From a virus, in IMG/VR virus record IMGVR_UViG_3300027782_000084, positions 1 through 62,964 of that record: a stretch of DNA of 62,964 nt; one strand, written 5' to 3'. Both the position numbers and the translations under genes were made by a program. Positions 9,032-18,000 of this stretch are shown piece by piece (the first letter of the stretch is position 1; each line of letters opens with the position of its first letter). The notes under the pieces are model-generated. The model was given only the letters and a program-made list of their open reading frames with translations, searched no databases and was not told where the DNA came from.

Positions 9032-9676
9032 TTATTTTAAGAATACTCCAACGTATGAAGCAGCCGTATTACCGCCACCGACACCCGCATAGTCTATGGT
9101 TGTTGAAGTATAGTCAGCAGATAAATCTACATTATTACCAATATATAAATATGGAATTCCAGCATTATTATATTGAGTTGTTGGAGTTGTTCCATCAAAT
9201 CCTGCTCCAATAGATCCTAATAATCCGCCTTCTCGCCCAACCCCATCCCAACCTCTAACATAGCAAGTATTATTGTCTGCAGTCCCTTTATTATTCATAC
9301 CAAGGAAACTTATTCCTTTAGGGAGAACCCAAGTAGGAGAAAATGTTATAGTTTTTACACCTGTGGTAGTGCCGTCTATTCCTTGTGTTAAAGTGTTTGC
9401 TATTCGAGTGCTTGGGGCAAGTTGATTTGGTCTACAATTATATATTGCAAGTTGAATTAATGGGGTTCCTGTACTTGTTGCTGCAGTTGTTACTTCAATT
9501 TTAAGAGTTGTTATTACTCTTGCGGTGTTTGTGTAAATTGGTGTGAAAGAGACATAAGTACTAACGAGAAATAATCCATTTGCATTAGATCCATACGCGG
9601 CCATAGGGCCGACACATCTAGTTGAAGGAACTGTTAGATCGCCAAAAAGTTTATCTTTAGCTTGGAAAAGTGCCAT
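9032..9676 (-). CDS. Hypothetical virion/fibre protein
   Basis: A 214-residue Thr/Gly/Ala-rich, beta-type protein (MALFQAKDKLFGDLTVPSTRC...). Not recognised. An AGGA element sits seven bases before the start. The composition resembles the neighbouring adhesins rather than enzymes. Confidence 0.6.
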   Translation of the reverse strand: MALFQAKDKLFGDLTVPSTRCVGPMAAYGSNANGLFLVSTYVSFTPIYTNTARVITTLKIEVTTAATSTGTPLIQLAIYNCRPNQLAPSTRIANTLTQGIDGTTTGVKTITFSPTWVLPKGISFLGMNNKGTADNNTCYVRGWDGVGREGGLLGSIGAGFDGTTPTTQYNNAGIPYLYIGNNVDLSADYTSTTIDYAGVGGGNTAASYVGVFLK

Positions 9677-9685
9677 GGCGTTATC

Positions 9686-9997
9686 CTAGTTTACTTCAGT
9701 CACTCTAGCTGTACCAGCTACTGCAAATATGGCCGTATGAATAAGAGTAGTTTGATTTACTGGACATTCCCAGTAGTCCCCTGCTGATAAGCGTACCTGA
9801 TAAACCCCTGTGGTGCATGTTCCTCCAGCTGAAATATGTAAATTTCCAGCCCCTTCATTGAATACTGTTAAAACTTCTCTATTTAAGTCAGCTGCAACAA
9901 GGGTAGCAGAACCTGTATTAGTGAAATTACTAGATATGACTCTTGATCCTTGAACAGCAAAAGCGTTAACTGTGGAGACTGGATTGTTTGATATCAT
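9686..9997 (-). CDS. Small beta-sandwich-like virion protein
   Basis: A 103-residue protein. The segment ADLNREVLTVFNEGAGNLHI is similar in pattern to ANANREELYIQNLSTSHLHV in the 112-residue protein at 47671-48009. This arrangement is common in small phage surface/decoration proteins. It starts a three-gene operon behind a late motif with a 10-base leader and no Shine-Dalgarno. Confidence 0.6.
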   Translation of the reverse strand: MISNNPVSTVNAFAVQGSRVISSNFTNTGSATLVAADLNREVLTVFNEGAGNLHISAGGTCTTGVYQVRLSAGDYWECPVNQTTLIHTAIFAVAGTARVTEVN

Positions 9998-10007
9998 ATA
10001 TATTTTT

Positions 10008-10015
10008 ATTACACT
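10008..10015 (-). promoter_or_regulatory. Late promoter motif, operon 9997-8734
   Basis: AGTGTAAT, 10 bases from the ATG at 9997, with an A/T-only leader and no ribosome binding site. Confidence 0.7.
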
Positions 10016-10021
10016 TTTTTA

Positions 10022-10852
10022 TTATGGTAATCCCAAACCTTCGCCCAGTGTAGATTTATAGAGATTCTGTATTTGTAATAATTGAGATTGAGTTAATGGT
10101 ATTCCAGAAAACCATGCTTGAAATGAAGCGATTTCATTTCTTATTGAACCTTGAAAACCAAACAACCAATAAAGATTTGAACCAAAAGTATAAGGCAAAG
10201 TGCCAGAACCAGAAGAAGTTGTATTTCTTGTGAAATTAAGTTGCACAAAACCAGTAGAATTAACAGGATCTGATAAATCTGAAACTCCTGCAGATGCATA
10301 ATAAAAACCTATACCAACATTAGTAACATTTTGATTTCCTTTTTGTCGTGTGCCGCCTGTTAAACCAGTAAAATTTATTACTCCATTTCCAGTTGGTCCA
10401 TATATGGCATGATTGACTCCTCTGGTTGGATTTGATGATAAATATTGAAATAAACCAAACAAGTGAGAATTGTTATTACTTGCTATTGTTGAAAGAATAG
10501 AAAGAGAAGTAAAATTACCAGCATTAATTGAAGCGCCGCTAAGTGATATATATTGATTTGGATCATTTAAAATAATTCCACTGGCACCCCAAGTTGGATT
10601 ACTTATTAATGTACCATTTAATATACCAAAACCACCAAGTGAATAGGCTATTGTTCCACTTCCAGCATTTTGATTTGCTTTTAACGGCCAGCAAATCATA
10701 TTATACCATAAACCCATTTTTTTAATTGAAATTACAAATTGATTTAATTGTCTTAAACTTTGCATGCTTAGACTTTGATTGCCGCCAGCTACTATTCTAG
10801 CGTTATAAGCTAATACATCAAGATCAATGCCATATGTTCTATTAGTTATCAT
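10022..10852 (-). CDS. Tandem paralogous adhesin, copy 5
   Basis: A 276-residue member of a five-gene tandem family. Shared features are an N-terminal helical region before the Trp/HNAGSGT motif (here NQNAGSGTIAYSLGGF), a lectin-like beta body with a GPTW-type strand, and a conserved last segment KSTLGEGLGLP. This copy has the most diverged N-terminus. Laminin-G/concanavalin-like folding is inferred from composition and motif spacing. It overlaps the upstream copy by four bases. Confidence 0.7.
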   Translation of the reverse strand: MITNRTYGIDLDVLAYNARIVAGGNQSLSMQSLRQLNQFVISIKKMGLWYNMICWPLKANQNAGSGTIAYSLGGFGILNGTLISNPTWGASGIILNDPNQYISLSGASINAGNFTSLSILSTIASNNNSHLFGLFQYLSSNPTRGVNHAIYGPTGNGVINFTGLTGGTRQKGNQNVTNVGIGFYYASAGVSDLSDPVNSTGFVQLNFTRNTTSSGSGTLPYTFGSNLYWLFGFQGSIRNEIASFQAWFSGIPLTQSQLLQIQNLYKSTLGEGLGLP

Positions 10853-11709
10853 GGTAGAGCTATTCCTTTGCCAATTGTATTTTTAAATAAACTTTCAAAA
10901 CTTGCAAAATTAACGTCAATATCAAAAAAACAATTAAAAATTTGAGTTCCTTGGAAACCTACTCCATAATTTCCATTTACGCCTTGCGTAAGAGGACTCC
11001 CATAATTATTTATTCTACCATTAAAAACAAATCCATTATAAATTAATGGCTTTTCAAGATTTGTTCCTGTAGCAGATGTAGTAGTTGAACTTGAATTTCT
11101 ACTTTCTACTTTTATTTGAGAAGGATTAAAAGATCCTTTAATTATCTTATACAATGTATTACCTTGTATATTTAAAGCGCTGCTATTATCATTAAAGCTT
11201 GATGACCAAGTATTTCCATTCTGTCCATAAGATAATATAGAAAAACTAGCGCCAGATTCTGCTGGTCTATAACCATTTAAATTTGTTAAAGAAAATACAT
11301 ATGGATAACCACTTGTAAAATTCTCCATAGGAGAGTTGCTCATAAAAATAGAAAAAATACTACAATTATTTAATGTATTTGTTTTTAAATTCCCAGTTAT
11401 ATAATTAGAAAGAGAATTTGTGGCATTTGGTGTACATATTAATCCTCTATCATTCCAAACTGCTGTTGAGATACTATTGATTGTACCATTATTAAAACTA
11501 TCTCTAAAAGAATAAAGAATATTACCACTTCCTGCGTTGTGATTTTTTCTAAAAAACCAAGCTTCTATCATATTGCCATAAATACCAAGATCTTTTAATC
11601 CTCTAATAAATTGATCTACAGAATATATATCAGAAGGAGTTGTAATGCCATTGTAATTAAGGCGCTTTATGTATTTTTTTGTATCGTTGTCTAATTGATA
11701 AAATCTCAT
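10849..11709 (-). CDS. Tandem paralogous adhesin, copy 4
   Basis: A 286-residue paralogue: N-terminal MRFYQLDNDTKKYIKR, then PSDIYSVDQFIRGLKDL, EAWFFRKNHNAGSG and a lectin-like body, ending KNTIGKGIALP. ATGA-type overlap at both ends. Probably a receptor-binding or fibre-tip protein; divergence between copies lies mainly in the body. Confidence 0.72.
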   Translation of the reverse strand: MRFYQLDNDTKKYIKRLNYNGITTPSDIYSVDQFIRGLKDLGIYGNMIEAWFFRKNHNAGSGNILYSFRDSFNNGTINSISTAVWNDRGLICTPNATNSLSNYITGNLKTNTLNNCSIFSIFMSNSPMENFTSGYPYVFSLTNLNGYRPAESGASFSILSYGQNGNTWSSSFNDNSSALNIQGNTLYKIIKGSFNPSQIKVESRNSSSTTTSATGTNLEKPLIYNGFVFNGRINNYGSPLTQGVNGNYGVGFQGTQIFNCFFDIDVNFASFESLFKNTIGKGIALP

Positions 11710-12506
11710 GGTATGTTTAACATCTTTCCGCTAGTGACTTTAATTAAATTATAAATACTTGTAACTTCAGAATCAGAAAGGTTTCTATCAAAAAAAAGAG
11801 CAGAATGAAGAATTGCACTACTTGGCGACTCATTACCTTTTATTCTATAAAATGCTCTAGTTGTATTAAAACCATCATCTACTGTAGCATATGAACTTCC
11901 TGTAAGAAAAGCGTTATTAAAAGCATATCTTAATGGACCTCTTTTATCTGGCATCACAAAAGATGCAAAATTAAATCTTAAATTTTTAGCATTACCTGCA
12001 GTTTGACTAGAAGAAATAATACCTGTCCAATTTTTTCCGTAGGAGACATAACTCAATCTACTATCTGATAAACTAGTGCTCAATAGAGCAAATTGATTTC
12101 CATTAGTACCAGGTCCTGCTGTATAAAAGATTGTTGGAGCTATTACATTAACTTCAGCATTTGATCTAAATATACATATAAAAGTACATGGCGCAAAAGG
12201 CATTAAAAAGTTTGTGTTTATAACGCTACTTGATCCATTGGTTAGTTCTATTCCATCTGTTCTTCTATTATGACCCCCAGAAATAGTTCCATTATTTAAA
12301 TTATTTCTAAAACTATAAACTGTTCCACTTCCAGCATTCTGTAAATTAGAATAAAAATAAGCTTCAGTAAAGTCTTGTAAATTTAAATCCTTTAATCCAA
12401 CAATAAAATCATTAACAGAATAAATATCAGCTGGAGTTTTAATTCCATCAACGGCCATTCTTTTTAAATAGGCTTTTGTGTCTCTGTCTAGTTTATAATA
12501 TTTCAT
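11706..12506 (-). CDS. Tandem paralogous adhesin, copy 3
   Basis: A 266-residue paralogue with MKYYKLDRDTKAYLKRM, PADIYSVNDFIVGLKDL, the motif LQNAGSGTVYSFRNN and C-terminal KVTSGKMLNIP. It shares the two-domain plan of its neighbours: a short helical N-terminus and a beta-rich lectin-like body. Four-base overlaps with both neighbours. Confidence 0.72.
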   Translation of the reverse strand: MKYYKLDRDTKAYLKRMAVDGIKTPADIYSVNDFIVGLKDLNLQDFTEAYFYSNLQNAGSGTVYSFRNNLNNGTISGGHNRRTDGIELTNGSSSVINTNFLMPFAPCTFICIFRSNAEVNVIAPTIFYTAGPGTNGNQFALLSTSLSDSRLSYVSYGKNWTGIISSSQTAGNAKNLRFNFASFVMPDKRGPLRYAFNNAFLTGSSYATVDDGFNTTRAFYRIKGNESPSSAILHSALFFDRNLSDSEVTSIYNLIKVTSGKMLNIP

Positions 12507-13360
12507 ATCACAACACCTTTTCCTATAGTAGATTTAACTATATTATAAAAAATAACATGCTCTGCTGCGGTTAAAGCCCTTTTGTGTAAAAATGTGGCGC
12601 TATTTTTTAATCCAGTAAATACACTTCCATAATTTTTAAAAGCAGCGCTAGTTCTATCATTAGTCGTAGCTGCGTTAGTAAGAAAATCATTTAATTTTGG
12701 GCTACCAGAATTATTTGTATAAATAGTTTTTGAGGTACCATTTCTATACATTAATTTTGTATAAGAACCAAAACATTCTTGAGAAAAAGTTAACATATGG
12801 TAATTACTAGAAATCATATTTGGAAATTCTCTTATTTCTGCCGCCGCAATTGCAGAGCCTTCTTGCAAATCAATTGTTATATTGTGGCTAGTTGCATCAA
12901 AATAGATTCTACTCTGAACGGGTGAACGATCTGGACCAGTAGATATTTCTGCATTGGTAAATCCTACAATTCCAAAATATGCTGTGCTAGCAGTTTTAGA
13001 GAGAAATGCTGGTATATACGATATTGTATATCCATCTCCTAATGTTAAATTACTAAAATTATAAAAAAATGCTGCGGAATTAGCTGAACTAAAATTCATT
13101 CCTGAACTTTCCCAAGTTGGTCCATTTGTTAATGTCGCATTAAATAAATTATTTTTTAAACTATATAATGTCGTTCCACCCCCAGCATTATGAATACTTC
13201 TCATAAGCCAACAGTCAACAAGATCTATCCATAATCCATAAATTTTTAATGCTTTTACAAAATCACTAACACTATTAATATCAGTTGGACATTTATATCC
13301 AGCATCTACTATGCGCTTTGCATAATTTTTAACATCAATATCAAGATCGTAAAATCTCAT
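12503..13360 (-). CDS. Tandem paralogous adhesin, copy 2
   Basis: A 285-residue paralogue with MRFYDLDIDVKNYAKR, PTDINSVSDFVKALKIYG, CWLMRSIHNAGGGT and C-terminal KSTIGKGVVI. Four-base overlaps with both neighbours show tight co-translation of the array. Confidence 0.72.
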   Translation of the reverse strand: MRFYDLDIDVKNYAKRIVDAGYKCPTDINSVSDFVKALKIYGLWIDLVDCWLMRSIHNAGGGTTLYSLKNNLFNATLTNGPTWESSGMNFSSANSAAFFYNFSNLTLGDGYTISYIPAFLSKTASTAYFGIVGFTNAEISTGPDRSPVQSRIYFDATSHNITIDLQEGSAIAAAEIREFPNMISSNYHMLTFSQECFGSYTKLMYRNGTSKTIYTNNSGSPKLNDFLTNAATTNDRTSAAFKNYGSVFTGLKNSATFLHKRALTAAEHVIFYNIVKSTIGKGVVI

Positions 13361-14193
13361 GGTAAATTTAATCCTTTCCCAATTGTGCTTTTAACTATAC
13401 TATAAACTGCGCTTACATTTGCTGCTGAAAGATAATCATTAAAAATAAAACAATGAGAAAAAGTACCTTGATATCCGCCAGCATATCTACCAAAAGTTAA
13501 AGAAGCGTTTGTAGTATTATTAGGTAATTGTTGATATCCTTGGCTTGTGTCCCCTGCTGATGCTGCTCCATTGCTTGCTATTGATGTTGCATTTCTATAA
13601 CCAATAGTTCTTTTTCCTACTCCACCAGTACTATTCCACATATTAAAACCTGTGTTTGTATTATCGCTAGTACTTGAATAAGATCCATCTGCACCTCCAT
13701 ATCTATATTCACCGCCATAACTTGTTCTTGGGTTAACCCAAATAAAAATATATATTGGACTTTCAGTATTAGCAACTAACATATTACCCAAACTACCACT
13801 AATAGGACAAGTTCCTATACAAAATGCACTAATTTGTTTTTGAGCAACTAATTTTTTCCAATTTTCATTAGAGTTGCAAATAATATAATCATTTGATCCA
13901 TCAAATATTATTCCAGCTGGACTCCAAAGTGGACCATTTACCATTGTAGCAATATTATTAATATCTTTTAAAGGATACACAATAGTTCCAGATCCAATAT
14001 TATGAACGCTTCTAAAAAACCAAGCTTCAGAGAGCGAATTCCACAAATTGTTTTGTTTTAATCTTCTTATAAAATCACTAACACTACCTATATCAGACGG
14101 AATTCTTCCGCCAGCTTTTACAATATTGTTTGCGTAAGCTTTTGCATCAACATCAATATCATAGTATCTTTTATACATTAAACTAGTTCCCAA
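13357..14193 (-). CDS. Tandem paralogous adhesin, copy 1
   Basis: A 278-residue paralogue with YKRYYDIDVDAKAYANN, PSDIGSVSDFIRRLKQ, EAWFFRSVHNIGSGT, GPLWSPAGIIFDG and C-terminal KSTIGKGLNLP. It overlaps the 284-residue gene upstream by 16 bases. The internal ATG six codons in, just before KRYYDIDV, is an alternative start that would align better with the other copies. Confidence 0.7.
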   Translation of the reverse strand: MGTSLMYKRYYDIDVDAKAYANNIVKAGGRIPSDIGSVSDFIRRLKQNNLWNSLSEAWFFRSVHNIGSGTIVYPLKDINNIATMVNGPLWSPAGIIFDGSNDYIICNSNENWKKLVAQKQISAFCIGTCPISGSLGNMLVANTESPIYIFIWVNPRTSYGGEYRYGGADGSYSSTSDNTNTGFNMWNSTGGVGKRTIGYRNATSIASNGAASAGDTSQGYQQLPNNTTNASLTFGRYAGGYQGTFSHCFIFNDYLSAANVSAVYSIVKSTIGKGLNLP

Positions 14194-15032
14194 GAAATAT
14201 ATTTAATATTAACATTAGGATATTGAGCAACACTAACTGGACCATTATACTTTGGAGTAAAATCAATAAAGCTTCCGCCATTATTATCAAATTCAGTATT
14301 TCCACCTTTTAATACAATATTAAAACTACTACCAGTTATAACAGATCCAGTTACGCCAAAACTAACGCCAGTTGTTACTGTTGCTCCTGCGCCAAATTTG
14401 AGATAAATATTTCCTGTGCCATAATTAGTAATGCCCCAACCTAATCTACTGTTATTGCCACTTAGTATTGTGCCAACTCCAGTTTGAATAGAATAATTAC
14501 TAGCATAACCACCAACTGGAGGAAATGCTGTGACACTATCAATATCTTTATCAAGATCTGCTTGAAGAGTTAGTGCGCCACCGCCTTGGGAATCAATGTT
14601 TAATACTGCATTTGCATTTCTGCCATATTGAGGGAAAAATCCAGAAGCCACATCAACTGCTCGTCCTCCAACAGACTGATAATCAAATCTTATTCCACTT
14701 GAATACAACCCAGTGCTTGTTCCAGACCCAGTTATATATCCAGTTAGATAACCACTTGCAAAATCAATATCTTCTGTAGGAGCATCATAAAATATCTGAA
14801 GTCTATCAGCATTAGCCATTGATGTTGTGTTATAACCAAGTAAAAATCCACTAGTAGAATTAACCGCTCCAGTTGCGGCTGTATCTGCAAAATTATAAAT
14901 TATTTGGCCTTTACTTACATTTGTTATTAATAGTAAATTATCAAGAATTACTGGATTAGTTGGGCCGTATTCAGTAAAATTAACTACTCTGCTACTTGCT
15001 AAGAACTGGTATCCTGTTATAAGTTTTTTCAT
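14178..15032 (-). CDS. Hypothetical virion protein heading the paralogue operon
   Basis: A 284-residue Gly/Ser/Thr/Asn-rich beta protein (starts MKKLITGYQFLASSRVVNF) with no recognised domain. It is the first gene of the six-gene overlapping operon 15032-10022 and so is probably made with the five paralogues, perhaps as their anchor on the virion. It has a late motif 14 bases upstream and no Shine-Dalgarno. Confidence 0.6.
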   Translation of the reverse strand: MKKLITGYQFLASSRVVNFTEYGPTNPVILDNLLLITNVSKGQIIYNFADTAATGAVNSTSGFLLGYNTTSMANADRLQIFYDAPTEDIDFASGYLTGYITGSGTSTGLYSSGIRFDYQSVGGRAVDVASGFFPQYGRNANAVLNIDSQGGGALTLQADLDKDIDSVTAFPPVGGYASNYSIQTGVGTILSGNNSRLGWGITNYGTGNIYLKFGAGATVTTGVSFGVTGSVITGSSFNIVLKGGNTEFDNNGGSFIDFTPKYNGPVSVAQYPNVNIKYISWELV

Positions 15033-15046
15033 ATATGTTTAAATAG

Positions 15047-15054
15047 ATTACACC
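15047..15054 (-). promoter_or_regulatory. Late promoter motif (GGTGTAAT), paralogue operon
   Basis: GGTGTAAT, 14 bases before the ATG at 15032. Confidence 0.68.
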
Positions 15055-15061
15055 TTTTATA

Positions 15062-18000
15062 TTATAGGGCTATAGCATATGCTAATGCTAATTTTTTTGA
15101 GTTCTCAATTTGAGAGTAAATATCATAATTGCCACTAATATTAAGAAATGAAAATATTCCGGTTCCATTTGCTACTGTTAAATTCATACCAGAAACGGTC
15201 ATTTCATCTACAAATATAGATGTATCAAAAAAAGTACCAGTTCCAGAAACGCTAATGTTATTTATAAATGTTTTATTACCAGAAATAGTTTGATCACCAA
15301 ATCTTAAAACTGAAACCCCACTTAAATTATTGATTTTTGTATCAAGAGTAGAGCCTGTACTTGCAAGGTTAGTAATGGTAGAATAATTTGAAGTTAATGT
15401 TCCGCTCAACGAACCAATACTATTAACTAATGTAGAGCCAGTACTAGCAAGATTAGTGATTGTGGCATAGGAATTGCTAAGATTATTTATATTTGTTTGA
15501 AGTGTTGATCCAGTGCTTGCTAGATTAGTTATAGTTGCATAAGTGCTAGAAGCAGATGAAGTCGTAAGATAATTCCCAGTTAATGTACCACTCAATGAAT
15601 TTATATTAGAATTCAAAGTAGAACCAGTAGAAACTAAATTAGCTGAAGTAGCATAAAGAGCTGGAGTTACTTGTACGCCACTTACTTGTAGTCCCATTCC
15701 ATTTTGAAAATTAACATTATTATTATCTATTGAAACAGCAAGTCTTTGAGATGGACTGCCAAAAAAATCGCCTCTTCGATATATGTTTATATTTTTTGAT
15801 GATAACGCTGTTCCACCATCTGATGTGCCATTAATATTTATATCACCAAACATATTAATTTTACCGTTGTAACTTGTAGATACTCCTGCTTCAAGAACAA
15901 TATTTCCAGCGGCTCCATTCTGATCAATTGAAGGTTTTATAGTTATATCTGCAGTAGCACTAGTCTTTGCGCCGCCAATAGTAATACTTGCACCAGTTTT
16001 TAATATATTTGGTGCAACTCCACTCAAACTACCACCCATTAAAATGAGATCACTCGCATTAATGCTTGATGCGCCCACGCCTGAACCTGCTATAATATTT
16101 AAAGTTGAGCCAAAAATACCAGAAATATACGAAGTACTTAATCCATTATTAAAAGTTTTAAGTCCAGATATTATTTGATTTCCAGTTGTAAATACTATAT
16201 TACTAGATGAGGAATTTATATAACCACTGAGATTATTTATATTAGTTTGTAATGTTGCGCCAGTAGCAGCAAGGTTAGTAGCTAAAGTACTACCAGTACT
16301 GGCAAGATTTGAGATAGTGGCATAAGTAGATGTTAAAGTACCACTTAATGAACTAATACTAGAGTTTAAAGTTGATCCAGTACTAGCTAAATTCGTAACT
16401 AATGTAGTTCCAGTCAAAGCGACATTCGAAATGGTAGCGTAAGTGTTGCTTAAGTTATCGATGTTCGTTTGCAAGGTCGAGCCAGTACTCGCAAGATTAG
16501 CTGAAGTAGCATAAAGAGCTGGAGTTACAGCAACACCACTAATTCTAAATCCAAAATTATTAGATGGACTTGATACTGGTGGATTATTTATCGAAATATT
16601 ATCATTATCGATAGTAATTGCACTATAAATTCCAGGAAGTCCTATACTACTTATGCCTGTTCTATAAATGTTAATTGATTTAGCAACACGAGGAGAACTA
16701 ATATTATTAATGTCTATATTGCCAATCGCACTAATTGTTCCATATATTGATGCGCTAGTAAATGGTGCCATGCCTGTCCCTGCGGTTAAATTAATATTAT
16801 TTGCTAGCGCAGAGCCAAATCCTGGAACTGCTGTACCAGAAGTAAAAGCGCTTATATTTATATTTTGACTTGGAGGACCAAAAATATCAGTAACACCAGT
16901 TAATATTGTGTTTCTTAATATACCAGAATTTGTGGCTTGAGAACCTATAATTAAATTATTATTTTGCCAACCAAAAACTCCAAATTCACCAGAATTTGTG
17001 CCAGTTCTATTAAAAACTCTTAAGCTTTGAGGATTTCCACTATTAATTATATCTATGCCAGTTGCAAAACTTTTTATTCCAGATATAGTTTGATTTCCAG
17101 TTGTATAAACAATATTACTGCTTGAAGAATTTATGTAGCCACTAAGATTATTTATTTTAACATCAAGAGTAGATCCAGTAGTGGCGAGATTAGTAATAGT
17201 AGCGTAAGTAGAAGTCAATGTTCCGCTTAATGAGCTGATACTAGCAACAAGAGTCGATCCAGTATTCGCGAGTTGAATATCGCTAGCGAAAGTCGTATCA
17301 AGATTTCCTGTAAATCCAGTGAACAATCCACTTAAGGAAACGATATTGTTATTTAAAGTTGAACCAGTACTTGCGAGATTTGTTACAGTAGCATATGGAG
17401 TTAAATCAACTCCAGTTAGTACTGCGTTGCCATTAACAAAAAGTCCACTAGTAAAATTACCACTTCCATAAACTGTGAAATTATTACCAGAAATAACCAA
17501 AAAGTCACCTTGCGCCGAGTCGCCAAATGTTGTGTCTTGAGCAAAACTTTTGACTCCAGAAATAGTTTGATTTCCTGTTGTAAAAACAATATTACTAGAT
17601 GTTGAATTTATATAACCACTTAGATTATTTATTTTTGTATCAAGAGTCAATCCAGTACTTGCAAGATTAGTAACTAAAGTACTTCCAGTTAAACCGAGAT
17701 TTGTTATGGTAGCATAAGTGTTGCTAAGATTATTTATATTTGTTTGGAGAGTTGAACCTGTGCTGGCTAGATTTGTAGATAGTGTGCTTCCAGTTGAAGC
17801 AAGATTTATTATGGTTGAGTACTTGCCATCAACAAAACCACTATAAGTAGTAATATCTTGAACTGATGCTATATCAGGTAAAGTTGAAAGGTCGCTATTT
17901 CTGGTACTAACTCCAAATTTAAATTTATTGCTATGATCAAATCCTATAATTGGACCACTATCATTTATTCCAGTTAATCCACTTCCAGTAACAAAGAATA

